From Clitopilus passeckerianus (taxonomy: Eukaryota; Basidiomycota; Agaricomycetes; Agaricales; Entolomataceae): DNA of 64,000 nucleotides. Below the pieces are notes generated by a model, which worked only from the letters and a program-made list of their open reading frames with translations, did no database searches and was not told where the DNA came from. The first letter of the stretch is position 1. Each line of letters opens with the position of its first letter. Positions 22,394-34,011 of the stretch are shown here, in pieces. The DNA lies in NCBI GenBank assembly GCA_944990035.1, contig CALYLX010000040.1, positions 186,001-250,000 of the forward strand. The letters run 5' to 3'. The position numbers and the translations under genes are program-made.

Positions 22394-24157
22394 TATATCT
22401 ACATAATATACATACTTTTACTACTTGGAATCTGCCTAGGAGCTCACCAGACCGTGTCGAATCTGTCCACTGCCAAACGCACTTCCAACGCGTCCAAAAA
22501 CAGTATATCAGAATTCCCATATAAAGTATATATCAATATACTATATACAGTATATCGTTTCAAACTCAGCTACATCGCTCCACACCCAAAGCCATAGTCA
22601 GACCGCCAGATTTCGCCCAGTTGATGCATCCCCTCGGAGCCAATCTCCACATGTCAGTGTTACGAGAAACCTCCCGTGTCCATGCCCACACTTCCAACTC
22701 TGAATATTGAATTTCTTCCACTACCACTTACCCTCTGCCGGCACTGTGTAAGGGATCCAACCGGTTATTCTCGGAGTTTTGTGATTTAGCTCTCGAAGTC
22801 TCGGTCGAATGGCGTCAGCAGTACTGTAAGCCTTGATTAGGCAATAGCGCCTGTCTTTGGCGGAATGCTCCTCGCCGTTGTCGACAGCGATCAAGGGTGC
22901 CTTTTCTCGACACGCCGGCTATACTTATTGACCACCCGTCCGCGTTGCCCTTCCGACGACGTCATTCAGGGGCTTCTCACCATCATTGGGTCCCTCGTCG
23001 CTGGCGTTTGTGCCGTTGTCGCCGCGGCAAGCATGGAACCTCCTTCTGGCATCCGGTTACTTGGTCGTAGGATAAGAGTGTGTAAACTCATGAGAATGGG
23101 AGCACGCCCAGATTTGGGGGCACAGCTTAACGCGGTCAGCGGGTACTTAAATCGGCATACATATATATATATGGGCTGTCCGAAAAGCAGCTTCATAGCG
23201 GCCGGTTAACCGAGCAAAAATCCAGAAAGCGACGTAACGTATTATAGCCAATGCTAAGGCTTTCCGTCTGAAACCCTACCGAGGTTGGCATCCAATACCA
23301 TGATTTAACACGCAAATTTTGAGAAACGAGAAATATATCCGTTCAAAGCTTCCGTCCGCTTCAATGCTGGCGCGTCATAAAGGAGCCCAGAGTTAATTTG
23401 GCAGATATTTAGAAGAGTGCTGTCGATGGTATGGGGGCTTAAAGGAGTATGCCATGATTATGAATGCTTTCACGGACAACTTTATCAGACTTTGATCATA
23501 TTCCTGCGCCCAAATTGCTTTGCATGAGGGTTGCTATGCGCTCTCAAAGCGGCAAATACACGGGGAACATTGGCGTATGATTAGGATAAGACCATACATA
23601 CATGTAGGTCAGATCCGGAGACCTATCTACAGTAGCTCCCGTTGAACCGAATCAGTCTTCGGCGAGAAAGATCACACATTGGTTCAAACCCACCTTTCTC
23701 AAGTCGATACGACACTCCAACATTGCCACCTGTCCATTTAATATCGATTTGATACCTTATAATATCTATAAGGCGTAAATGGGTCCATAAACCCCGATGT
23801 AATGACTTGTACACCGCAAATTCACAATTTACTCTCAAGAAGGAAGACTTTTTGCTAGGATTCGCGACCTCAGGCTCTCCAATCGACTTCTCACTACATT
23901 TGACGCCCCTGAGACGACCTTTGGACGACCTTTCGCACAACTGATCCGGCATCGGCGAGAACGATCCGAGCCTCAAGCGACCTTTTTGACGACTCTTAGG
24001 AGTGGTCGCCTCACAGAATGTAAGCAGCAAGGCGGCAAAGTTTGTTGAAGCCTACCAAAATAGGACTACTTTTGATCGCTGTTGAGGACAATGAACAAGC
24101 CAATTTTGATGACGAAAGAAGCGTACCAAATAAGGAAGGATTGTGATCGCGTCAGAG

Positions 24158-25137
24158 ATGGCCTCCGATATTGAGTACCATCAAATCCCTAGGCTTACTA
24201 CCATTACGCCAATAGTGCCTGATGATGACGACGCCAAAGTGATGATTGGACCCAGGGGGACTATCGTACATTCGGCGTTGGCGAACGTGTAGTCAAGCGG
24301 AGCCAGTTAAAGAAGACCCCTGGAGGAATATAGTGAAATATAAATTGAACAGAATGAATTCTTCGCTACAATAATACATATCTTTTATACTGTACTTCTG
24401 CAGCTAAGGTAAATGATAAGAATATAAGCGAAATATCATAGACAATAAGAGAGAATATTCGTTGCTATATGTAAAGCATGTAAAGGTACTGAAGGTACCG
24501 TGAATATGATATACGGGAGTGCGAACGCATGGACGAAGGGTAAACGAAAAAGCATGTCCAGAAAAGGAAATAGATAAGATAAGAAAGACCGACAATTGTA
24601 CGGTCAAAGTACATACGAAATTCAACAGAATAACGACTACATGAGCCTTACCTCGTCAAATGTGATTCTTACCTTGAAGTACTAACCCTCTGATAATCAA
24701 CTAGTGCTCGTGAACGGAAATGGTCAGATATGACATACAATGCTGACTACTCGACTAAGAGGGGTCGATGGGAGGTACGTTTCCTCGCCTCTTTTCCTTT
24801 ATCGCCTTCACTTCTCTCTTCCAACCCAGGTCACCTCCTCTAAAGTACTGAGCGATGGAGGCGATACCCGACCCATCGCCTTATTCTACCCATCTCGCAT
24901 ACACCTTTTCCGCCCCAACGATGCTGCGTACCTAGGTTCACAGATGATGTCCCCGAAGACGACCACATTTTCTTGATTATGGTCTTTCAATATTCCGAAT
25001 GCAAGCGTCAGGTCAGTTTAGAGTCCATCGTCGATCTCAGAGATCGCGTGCTAATATTTTTTATGGGTGTGTAGGATCCTGTGGGGATAATTTCTGCTGA
25101 TGCTGACTGTTCGTCCGCCACGGCCGCCGCCTCCTAG
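24158..25137 (+). pseudogene. Disrupted DUF6593-like gene with an insertion in intron 1
   Basis: Blocks match the 17078 gene: LTTITPIVPDD and a frameshifted exon 1 end, exon 2 at 24705-24774 (RKWSDMTYN), exon 3 at 24830-25011, and exon 4 at 25075-25137 (Ala-rich, ends in Ser rather than Cys). Exon 3 is 182 nt instead of 183, and the reading frame shifts just before TDDVPEDDHIF, so one base is lost. Similarity to exon 1 stops abruptly at 24330 and resumes at the end of intron 1 near 24690. About 350 bp of AT-rich foreign sequence has replaced the 5' splice site. Confidence 0.85.
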
Positions 25138-25413
25138 GCCATAGATATCACCTAGGCGATCGCAGACAATTTGTGAATACCCAAGCTATGCTCAATCCAG
25201 CAAATATTTACACTACTTAAGTGAGGGATGACGACGTTGGCACAGTCATCGGTTATGGACGATTAGTCCCGATAGGCGTATTATGATTTTTACACCTGTT
25301 ATTTGACAAAGGAGACGACAAATCCTCAGCAAGCATTTATGAAATGATTCTTGTTTGGTGGTCGCTCTACTTATTGTACATTTAAGCTATTCAAACGTCA
25401 ACACCTAAACTAC

Positions 25414-26097
25414 TCAGGCTGCATCCTATTCAATCCGACCAGCATATCGTCAGTCTCTGAATTGTGGCCTTGAATGAGAATGAACTCACGTTTCTCTCTG
25501 TATCGCTGAAGATGAGTACGAGTGTCAAAAATACCATGTCCTTCGGAGTGACATCCTGCGAGAACTGAATTGCTAACGGCGATGGACCCGTAACTCCCGA
25601 TTTAAGTGGAGTAAACGTTGCACTAGGGATGTTGTGGATAGATTTTGCGAGCTCTGAAGTCACCTATAGGGTGTTATTGATCGAATCCGAGTCTTGAGGG
25701 GACTGCGGAAAAGGTACTTACCACCCATTGCTGGTCACTCAACCTTATATCGTAGTCCTTGTCGTCCAATTTCCAGGCTCTCGCTCTAGCAAATGCTGGT
25801 GGATGCTTGGGACACAGCGTCAATCAATTCTAAAACTCACCCCGTTGTGACATCTTCTGGAGCATGCGAAATCTTCTTCTCGGCGTCGCCTACCCTGATT
25901 ACACCGTTCTTCCAATCGATAGCTCCATGAAGGGCATCATGCGCGTTGTTCTAAACGGGTACGAGCTCGGTCACTTGGCGCTCCTTGGGGCCTGTACCTG
26001 GACTGGTTTTGATGGCATAATGCACCCCCCTGGAATCAGTGTTACGGAATGTGGTTTGCAGAATGTTGGAGTCGTTAAAGATGTAGGAGGTTGCCAT
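25414..26097 (-). pseudogene. DUF6593-like gene with an in-frame TAG
   Basis: Exons 26097-25841, 25785-25722, 25663-25490 and 25425-25414 keep family phases and motifs (YIFNDSNILQ, GAIDWKNG, QQWV, AIQFSQDVT, MVFLTLVLIFSDTERN). Codon 49 is TAG (25951-25953), between VTELVPV and the IDW block. No plausible intron removes it: the only AG after a GT here would leave 12 nt. Everything else is open, so the inactivation is recent or is a sequence error. The product would be 168 residues with a four-codon last exon. It lies tail-to-tail with the 24158 relic. Confidence 0.8.
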
Positions 26098-26430
26098 GTT
26101 CGGCGTTCAAGAAGTTCAGTATGAGGGCGTTTTACAGATAGAGACTCAATATTACGGGCTTTATATGAGGTTGAACACAGAGTCCCGATGGCAATGGACG
26201 CGTCGCCATTTCTCAGAATGTTTTACCGTACAAAGGTCGAGATCGTAACAGATGCGTCGTAGGCAAAATCCAATATTACAGCGTTGATGTAAGGTAGTTT
26301 GTGCGTCATAGTGGTATAAGCAGAGAAAAGGTGGAGATTTTGGTGGAGAAGCGAAGGATCTAGAAAAATCGTGAAACAAGAGTTTATGAAATCATCCGTG
26401 TATAGTAGAGCCTGATCCGGGTGAATTAAA
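26098..26430. other. Intergenic between two minus-strand DUF6593-like genes
   Basis: 333 bp with no gene. It must hold the 5' flank of the 25414-26097 copy and the 3' flank of the next copy. Confidence 0.4.
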
Positions 26431-27104
26431 TCAGGAGGAACGTTGCATGCCCAAAGGAACTTCAGATTGCGGAGGATCCTAACAAACGCTTATCAATATC
26501 GCATATATGGCGTAGGAAATAGAGAAAGGACTCACTGACCGCTCGTGACGCTTCGTCTCTGAATAAAGCATCACGAGGATCAAGAAGACCACATCCTCTT
26601 GGGCCAAATCCGGTGAAAGTGAGATAGTAGCGGGATCCGGAAGGCGGAAATATTGAGGTTTTACGGGAGTAAACACAGCAGAAATCAGTATCTCCGATGA
26701 TGTTACAGTCGGCGTGGCCTGCCCTCGCCGTCAGCAAATGAAGTAACCAATGAGAGAGAAGTTGCACTTACCATCCATTGACGGTCGTGGTTCTTGACGA
26801 CGTATGTGTAGCCAGTCCACCTCCATTCGCGTGTAGAGCTAAGACTGAGGAGGCCATGCGGACGTCGTTTCAAGTCGGAGGTTTTTCTTGTTACGCCACC
26901 GATGGTAAACGTGCCCTCACGCCAGTCAATAGAGCCGCCTTTGGCACCTGGATAAGCACCAAGGGGAGTAAGAGTTGTGACCTTGTTGCCTAAGAAGCGT
27001 GTTGTAGTGGTTGATACATTGTAAGAGAAGTTCCCGGTATACGACTCCATAGGTAACAGAGTCGTGTTTAGGATATCGCTGTCTTTGAAGACGAAGCTGG
27101 CCAT
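26431..27104 (-). CDS. DUF6593-like protein, three-exon form
   Basis: Exons 27104-26772, 26718-26536 and 26478-26431 give 187 residues. Motifs are FVFKDSDILNTTLL, VTTLTPLGAYPG, SIDWREGTFTIGG, TREWRW and VVFLILVMLYSETKRHERS. The intron that other copies carry before the REW block is absent: exons 1 and 2 of the family are fused here. The following exon is again 183 nt. The last exon begins with Asp like all copies but ends in an ordinary Ser-rich tail without Gly/Ala run or Cys. Function unknown. Confidence 0.8.
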
Positions 27105-29317
27105 TGTGCCTAGGCTTGGGGTTTTTTGGTATGGGTGATGAGGTATGATTGTCGAATTCAGGGCTAGGTTATAAACGGAATGGATCTCGCTGTGTACGCG
27201 CTTCATGAGTCACAGCAGGAGGTCGTCCCTTGAGGCCAGTGCGCATTGCATCTCGAGAAAAGACCGATGTCATCGCAGCAGTCACTGAATAAGGCGCAGA
27301 ATTTCGTAGCAGTATCGGTTAGAGACTATCAATTGAGATATGCGGATCCGGAGCCAGGTGACCATGCACGCAGTTATAGGGTTATGCTTATCCAACCTTC
27401 GAAGATGTGGCCCCGAATCTCTGAAGACTGCGTTAAAGTTGCGCTTTTTTCGATTTTTTTTTCCCGAATATGAGGACTGTGTCTTTCCTAAGCCACATCC
27501 CGACGATGAAGGCCTTTCCCATCATACACAGCTTCAGATTGTAGGAGGTGATATTAGGGTTGGTACGAGAAAGTCGGTCGAGTCAGGGCAATGTCGAGCC
27601 AAAAGGGGCGATGACGACGAGAACGAGGATGCGGAGGTCCCAACCATCGAGTCAGATTACACTGACTCACAGAGAAGCGGCGTGCTCCATTCCCCGCATG
27701 GTACGGATCGCTATCATGGATTGCTCACAGCTGGGCAGGGGGCGTCAGCTCGTGGACTGAACATCTTGATCAGCTGATGTCGCCACCATGTGTGCGATCA
27801 AAACCTCCAGGTCGTTGCCTAGCCTTCAGAATCCGGGCATCAAGGCTCTATTGTTAGAATCATAAAAAGATTCCGGTGCCTTATCTGCCAATGCCCCAGC
27901 GCCTCCTAAGTTCACCTACGGGTACTGTTGGAGCTAGTCTCTGCGAGAAAGCCGGGATTGAAGAACAACAACGTACTTAGAAGGCATAAAGCATGCACTG
28001 CGTTGCACCACCATCCCAACAATAGTCGTGTGAGCGATCAGGCGGAGTCCTGAGTGCGAGGGCTTTGGGCGTACGAGAAGTCCCGACATGACAGGTCAGC
28101 CATTCAGCCTATCATACCATAGTGAATACAGAACAGACATAGGGCTAGCAGAGTGCGGTTCTTCATCAGTTGATCGGCGCCTTTTAAAGCCCTTTTCCCC
28201 AATACACCTCTTCTTGTAGACGTCTTCATTTTTGTTGGATGTATGCGACCGGCACGAACTGCGCGTTGAGCTCAGATACTCAGAACTGAATAGGCTAGAA
28301 GGACAGAAACAGAGTATAAGGCAGTCAGAGTCGTTCGTGTTCCGCGTGAGTTCCATGCAAAAAAGTTAATCGTTAGAGAGACATGAGGTGGCCGCCTTGC
28401 GCCGCAGAACCTTCTCCAGAGGAGACGCATACAGTCAAAAAAAGTGTAGATAGGGCCTCAAAGAGCACAGCCCTTCATTGTTCCGATTGCCATAGCTTCC
28501 TGAGTTTATGCGGGGTCCTGGCCGTAGCTTATCCTGAAGGCCGTGACGGTAGGAGGAGAGGGAGAACACACTGAACGGGTTTGTCCATCTTGGATAATTG
28601 GCCGACCGGCATATCACGCCTCTCACGTGACTGACGCGCAGGAATAGGGGACTCTCGAAGAAAGCAGGTCCTGAGGTCGAGGTGTTCGCCATTCAATGAA
28701 TTGAAGCTTCCGTACATCTTTAAACAATCGAATTGTGAGTGCGCCCGGATGCGGCATCGGACTTACTACCTATGGTAGTCCGGACCGGTCTCAGCTGCCA
28801 TTAACCCTGATAAACATCGGTGACGACAAGAAGAAGGACCACCAGCAAGGGCGAATGATGCCTCAAAATTTGAAGGCAGAAGCCTTCGACAATTCCAAAC
28901 ATTATGTAGTGGCTCGGCCGGTGTTCTCAGGGAATATGGAGCCCTACAAACAAGCGGGCCATAGGTAGCCCTCGAAAGCTCAGCAGGTACTTAACTTTCT
29001 TGTGAACGAATTACGGCCAGCGCTGCGGCGCATCGGCTTTATGGGATGCAAAGGAAGAAAATCGATGAAGAGATGAAATTGTGGGTATGACGATAATGTT
29101 ACGTGTGGCGCAATGAGTAGATAGATAAGATGTAGAATGTCCGTGATGCGTGATGACGATGTGTCCCTAGAAATATGCAACCAAAGTCCACGAGCTTAAA
29201 GCTCCAAAGCAGAAGAACGAATATCTTAAGAGTCCTGGTCTCGCGTAAACAAGCCAAGAGTGAGGAGGCTACAAAATAGCCTTTTGTTCACCTAAAGTCG
29301 GCAAACGCCGAATGTTT
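27105..29317. other. Intergenic, 2.2 kb
   Basis: No supported gene. A 145-codon ATG frame at 27340-27777 is acidic and repetitive without a recognisable fold. Other frames are short. Confidence 0.4.
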
Positions 29318-30032
29318 TCACCAACCAACATTACCATTGACCGAGGCGGTCCCCTAGCAGCGATATATTAGATAATGTTTCGCGACATGAACATGGGAGG
29401 AAAAGAACATACAGATACATCCTGCCGCTTAACTTCATTATAAATGAATAGCAGGATCAGGAACACTTCTTCGTCTGTGTGCAGGGTCTTCTCTGTGTGG
29501 AAAGTTGGCGGCTCCGTCTTTCCAAATAGGCGAGGTCTGTTTGGCGCAGAGAATTGAGCGAGGGTAGTATCGCCCGCTGTGACCTAAGGGAAGAATGAGA
29601 TGAGGAAGGTGCACGAAAACGTGAGAGACGATCATACCTTCCACCCGTCATTATGCTTGAACTTGATGCAATACTCCTTTCTCTCCTTCCTCCTTTCTGG
29701 ATCCGTCCAGCGCCAATAGTGTGTCCTGAGAGAGTTCAGTGATGTATGAAGGAACGAATTGATAGACGCCCTTACTTCTTCATGAACCCTCCCTCCTTTC
29801 TCCTAATCGCAGCTATCTGCCGGATGGTCCCCCTAACCTCGAACAACTTCTGCTTCCAGTAAATCCTGCCCACTATCGCATCCTCAAACACTGGGTTTTC
29901 GTCTTTCAGGACAGTCACTTTTCGACCCCTGAGGTCGAATGTCGTTTCCACCGTATACAGCACTGAATTATCCCGCGGGATACAGATGTGAGCGTTGAGG
30001 ATGTTTCCCTTGTTGTCGAAGTACGCCTCCAT
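29318..30032 (-). CDS. DUF6593-like protein, divergent copy
   Basis: Exons 30032-29776, 29725-29638, 29583-29413 and 29353-29318 give 183 residues. The start at 30032 places YFDNKGNILNAH over the family start. KVTVLKDENP, GRIYWKQ and a YWRWTDP equivalent of REWKW follow, and exon 3 ends EEVFLILLFIYNEVKRQ. The longer upstream frame begins at a TTG. Exon 2 has a basic insertion (ERRKERKEYC), making it the most divergent intact copy. The last exon adds only a short Gly/Asn tail. Function unknown. Confidence 0.75.
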
Positions 30033-31155
30033 CGTTTCGTTGGGCGAGATCGTTGAGAGCTTGGCGGGGTAGAAATCCAAAGCTGCGCTGTCACCTGAGA
30101 CAGGACTTTATACACAAATCGTATATCTTGTGGCCCAGTGATGCGAGGCCGGCCGTTCCAATTCAGACCAGGAGACCACGGTGATTGTGGTGAACACGTC
30201 AACGCCTAAGCGTGGCTGGAAGCTTTAAGAGCAAGCTTCTGGTTCTCGAAACCTCGCCTTCGAGAAGAGTGAAACGCTGGCAATTTGGCGGTGGGTGCCA
30301 AGCTGCCGAATGCCCGTCTATCTGTTTTTTGAACCGGCATTTTATCACCATAGCACTGCACTAAAGCGAATCAAATATGGAAGCGGATCCGGATATCTTG
30401 TGGAGAAACATTCCCTTTTGGTAAGCGCGCGCCGTCATTATACCACGTGACTCAAAACATACAACTTGCCGGTTGCCCGGTGCTGGGAACGTTCTGGAAT
30501 CTGGATAGCTCTGGCCAAGCTCTGGCTTGCAAAATGTGGGCTTGAGCGTTCGAGTGCAACGTGTTGGGGCCTCTTTGACACTGCGTTTGGCTACCTGTGA
30601 AAGGTTTGAAACGGATTATCTGGCTCCCATCCGAACCGGAACCGTGTCAAGCAGTCGATCGTAATTACATGAAGCCCCTGGTCCTGGGATCGAATTTACA
30701 ACCGTATACCCACCCTCGGCAGAATACTTGGAGCAGTTTCGAGACCCAGGAGAAATTCTGCGGCCATTGCTTGAGTAACAGCAGGGAATCAAGGCAGCAG
30801 AAGCCAAATATACTCATAATTTTATGCTGTTTCCAACGTGTACGATGGGCCGTTTTGTATCCCAGGTATTACTGGTCGCAAATGAATGAAGGATGAAGCG
30901 AGTCACAAAGCTTACGACATTACTGCTCACTAATGCACCTGCGCATCATTTCTCGAAATCACCGAGGAGAGCCACAGGGAGCACTAGAAGGCCCAAAGCG
31001 TGCCACTGTGGCGTATTTAGGCCTACAGTGGAAGACTTCGGAAACCGATTTGCTTCTGTGTCACGAGAAAGCGGGCCCGCCGCGGGTGCACGGCTTCAAG
31101 GAGTGATATTCTCTGCGTTCATTCATTCACAATTACTCGTACAGCATCTATATCT
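30033..31155. other. Intergenic, 1.1 kb
   Basis: No supported gene. It lies upstream of the minus-strand DUF6593-like copy and downstream of the tyrosinase. Confidence 0.45.
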
Positions 31156-32405
31156 CTACCGCCCAAACCCATCATCGTCATACCCATAGCAAAGCACCCC
31201 ATTCTCCGCATCCATAACGTCCCTAACAGGCCTACTCGGTCCCAAGTTGTTCATCTTCAACATGAACTTTAGTGTGAGATTCCCATACGGCGGCGTTGTT
31301 CTCGTTCTCCCCGAGACTTGATACATTCTCGTGTCCGGGTCGTCCTTCTGCCAACTCAGCCAGATGCGGTCGAGATTCGCGTGGTGGAGGTAGAAGAGGG
31401 GATCTATCCGAGGAGATGATTAGCCAGGTACACTTCATGAAGACGTCCGAGGAAATGGGGAGGAAGGGAGGAGGAAGAGAAGGTAACTAACCGCCTGGGC
31501 TGCTATACGTGTTCGCCATATCTCCGCCCATCAACCTATGTCCACCGTCGTGTATCTTGACAAGCTCGGTGATAGGCTTCCCCTCAAGCTCGATCCTGAA
31601 GTCCTCAAAGTTCGTCTGCTTCGTCGTGTTGTCCACCTGGTCTTGAGTCAAGTATTGCAAAAACTCGAAGTGGTTTCGCCGGCGGAGGGTATGCTTGTTG
31701 ACGATAGGGCCGATGCCGTAGGCGAGGCTGTAATTTGAAAACGGCCCATTCAGAACGGTGCCGTTGGGTCCTGTGCCCTGGGCTGAGCCAAAGCCTACGG
31801 AAGGGTCGAATATCGGGGAATTGGCGAAGCTACGTTTAGGCAAATAAGAGAAAACTCGGACCAAGAGGGGGCAGCACAAACCTGTCAGGACTTGAGCTAT
31901 CAAGAGTCCAATCCCAGTAAGGTTGAGCACCTTGGTATCCGCACTTTTGTCGTAATGCGGCTTCATACGTCCATACGAATAGGCGGTGCCAAGGAAGGAA
32001 TTGACCCTTAATTGACTATTTCAGCTTTAAGCGCGCATGGGAAGTATTGAGAGAAAACGTACCACCACATGCACCTCAGGGGTCAGGCTGATGTGGAGTG
32101 CCTGAAAATCGTCGAAAAGCGTTTTTGCAGCGCTGAAACCCATGCGAGCAGACTTGCTCTGCAAACAGCGAACGGCGCCGATATAGTCCTTGCGCTCACG
32201 GATTGACAGTTGTCGCCTGCAGATACCCAAGGTGATCAATAACTAGAACTCTCGGTATTAACATTCAAGCCCACCATTCTTGCCTCCTGAGAGGGCTGTG
32301 ACAGTGAGGCCTGCCACTGGGCAAGTCGATTAACGCTCCCCTTACTGCTCCAATGCAGAGAACTGCAAGAACAAAAGCAAGCTGCGTGAATGCATGAAAA
32401 ACCAT
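31156..32405 (-). CDS. Tyrosinase (type-3 copper), short secreted form
   Basis: Exons 32405-32275, 32216-32063, 32006-31882, 31829-31492 and 31403-31156 give 331 residues. Tyrosinases hydroxylate monophenols and oxidise o-diphenols to quinones (melanin, phenolic coupling). Residues 1-23 look like a signal peptide. The common central domain begins CHSPLRRQEW. CuA histidines are H85 and H93 (HISLTPEVH) and H102 (FLPWHRLF), followed by YWDWTLD. CuB is HDGGH (H230, H234) and DPLFYLHHANLDR (H257). All six ligands are present, so it should be active. It is short: the long carboxy-terminal inhibitory domain of mushroom tyrosinases is absent, as in the secreted small forms. Confidence 0.92.
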
Positions 32406-33345
32406 AGCAGTAAGCCACGGCTTTGTCGTCCTGTACGGTTGTTCTTGGGTGCCGTCTCTACCGTTTGGAGAGGTGGGTGCTTTTGTCGTGAGAGCTGGGG
32501 CTACAGCTTTCTTAAAGGAGCCTCCCAAGGCCGAAATTTGCATCCCCCTTCCTAACGCCTCTATACTAGCAACGGTATCAGGTTCTTCTTCGCCCTTCCT
32601 TCCGCCTGGCGTCTTTGAGGGTTCTTGTGGAGTCACTCCTGACGTCTCAGAAACAAATAAAAACTGTCAAATGGTGTCAGTAAATTTTGGAATGGCTGTT
32701 TACCAAAATAGTGGGTAATACGTACGCCGATCTGATCCATAGGGGGAGTAATGCTGAGTCCATGGAAGGTTTCATCGAAACCGCGTTGTCGCTGGCTCGG
32801 CAGAGGCGGCAGTGTAAGACATTGAGCGTACATTGAGCTCAAAAAAAGCAGGCCAAGGCCCACTTTTCGTCGGTATCGGATAGCTCAGAGGGCAAATTGG
32901 AGATGCTAGAAGCTGCCATTTTGAAAGTTTTAACGGTACGAGGAGGTCGATGTCCACGAAGAATTTGGCCTAACGTTGGCAGTGACAGGCGGATCGAGAG
33001 CTCAGAGCTGTCGAGCGTGCGGAAAGGTTGCCATAAACAAACAGCCGCGCTGGATTCCGTGCCGATGTGCCGGCCTATGGCATTTGCCGTGGACATCACT
33101 CATACTCTCGTCCAATCACGGCCATCACATTTGCCATCCCAATCGCCAGGCCCTGAAACTTGAAGGCTTTACAAAGCTCTGGAGTTTGCTATTCAAATAT
33201 CTCGAGCCACTCTGGCGACACCGGGTCGTGATTACACATAACCTCATAGAACATGTACAACATAGTTCTCTATAACAGATCGAGATACTAAAGGATTGAC
33301 ATAAATCGACGACCGTGACTGAATCAAAAGACCATGACGATAAAA
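32406..33345. other. Intergenic, 940 bp
   Basis: Contains the tyrosinase promoter side. A frame reading through 32636-32265 on the minus strand merely extends the tyrosinase exon upstream and has no better start. No gene seen. Confidence 0.45.
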
Positions 33346-34011
33346 CTAGACCTCCTCGTGGACTTCGACGGTGTACCAGCTTCTTAAACCATGCTGCTCC
33401 CATGATGATTGAAAGCTCGGTTCGTGCGCTATGAATATGCCATTGGCTCTCAGTGATGAACTACGAGTCGGGGATTTACTTACAACGGGAGGGTCCTCGG
33501 GTTGCTCGTCCTCATGCTTATCCTCTTGACAGTGGCGATGCAAGACACCACAAGTTAAGAGATTGCCCATCCCCTTGATGAAGAGGCCAATTCCATAGAG
33601 CATAATACCGACAGCGAAGAGAGCGATAATAGTTCCAACGACGGGAGTGAGAACGAGGAGAATGGTGCCGGCGACGAAGTCGAACCACATCGACTTGCGA
33701 TGCTTGAGGTACCATTTCTTTGCCTTCTTGAATTTCCTGCAGAGCTTGCGCTTCCTCTTGTCGTGGCATCGACCGCATCGGTCGTCGTCGTCGCCTTCGC
33801 CGGGCTGCTCGGGCTCATCCTCGTCGGTCTCGCCTTCTGGGAGAGAGATGGCACCTCGAGGCTGAGGTGTGGGGTCGGTCTGACGTTGAGCCAGCTCGTC
33901 GTTGGTTAAAAGGCCCTGAAGCTCTTCGTCCTTTCCTGCCTTCTCGTAGTCCGTGACTTCGACGAGGGTGGCTTTGGAGGTATTGTCTTGCGACATGACT
34001 GGATTGGACAT
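33346..34011 (-). CDS. Small membrane protein, hairpin family, acidic member
   Basis: The open frame gives 221 residues. An acidic stretch (residues 60-78) is followed by a CxxC-containing very basic helix (DRCGRCHDKRKRKLC). A Gly-rich hydrophobic hairpin follows at about 108-155 (WFDFVAGTILLVLTPVV, MLYGIGLFIKGMGNLLTCGV) that is nearly identical in pattern to the next two genes. The HPDP motif is not present. A perfect donor GTAAGT at 33483 and an AG at 33394 define a possible 90-nt in-frame intron; removing it gives a 191-residue product with the same carboxy end, so both forms are possible. First of three tandem minus-strand family members. Function unknown. Confidence 0.7.
   Translation of the reverse strand: MSNPVMSQDNTSKATLVEVTDYEKAGKDEELQGLLTNDELAQRQTDPTPQPRGAISLPEGETDEDEPEQPGEGDDDDRCGRCHDKRKRKLCRKFKKAKKWYLKHRKSMWFDFVAGTILLVLTPVVGTIIALFAVGIMLYGIGLFIKGMGNLLTCGVLHRHCQEDKHEDEQPEDPPVVSKSPTRSSSLRANGIFIAHEPSFQSSWEQHGLRSWYTVEVHEEV

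Larger units (their letters stand above)
20374..24157. other. Gene-poor 3.8-kb block
   Basis: No supported gene. It holds an AT-rich tract at about 22390-22570 with CAGTATATC repeated at 22501 and 22548, an (AT)n run at about 23158-23172, and a Helitron-like 3' end at 22369-22393. Open frames, including 22865-23209 and 23623-24030, are short and of biased composition. Probably transposon-derived or decayed sequence. Confidence 0.45.

Noticed and set aside
22865..23209. 114-codon ATG frame in the gene-poor block
   Set aside because: Biased composition, no motif, ends in an (AT)n microsatellite; not supported.
23623..24030. 135-codon minus-strand frame
   Set aside because: No motif and no convincing start; it lies in decayed sequence near the DUF6593-like relic.
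24331..24641. Possible solo LTR (starts TG, ends CA)
   Set aside because: No target-site duplication and no inverted terminal bases beyond chance; kept only as an insertion of unknown origin.
27340..27777. 145-codon ATG frame, acidic middle
   Set aside because: No homologous pattern, splice structure or promoter; could be real, but nothing supports it.
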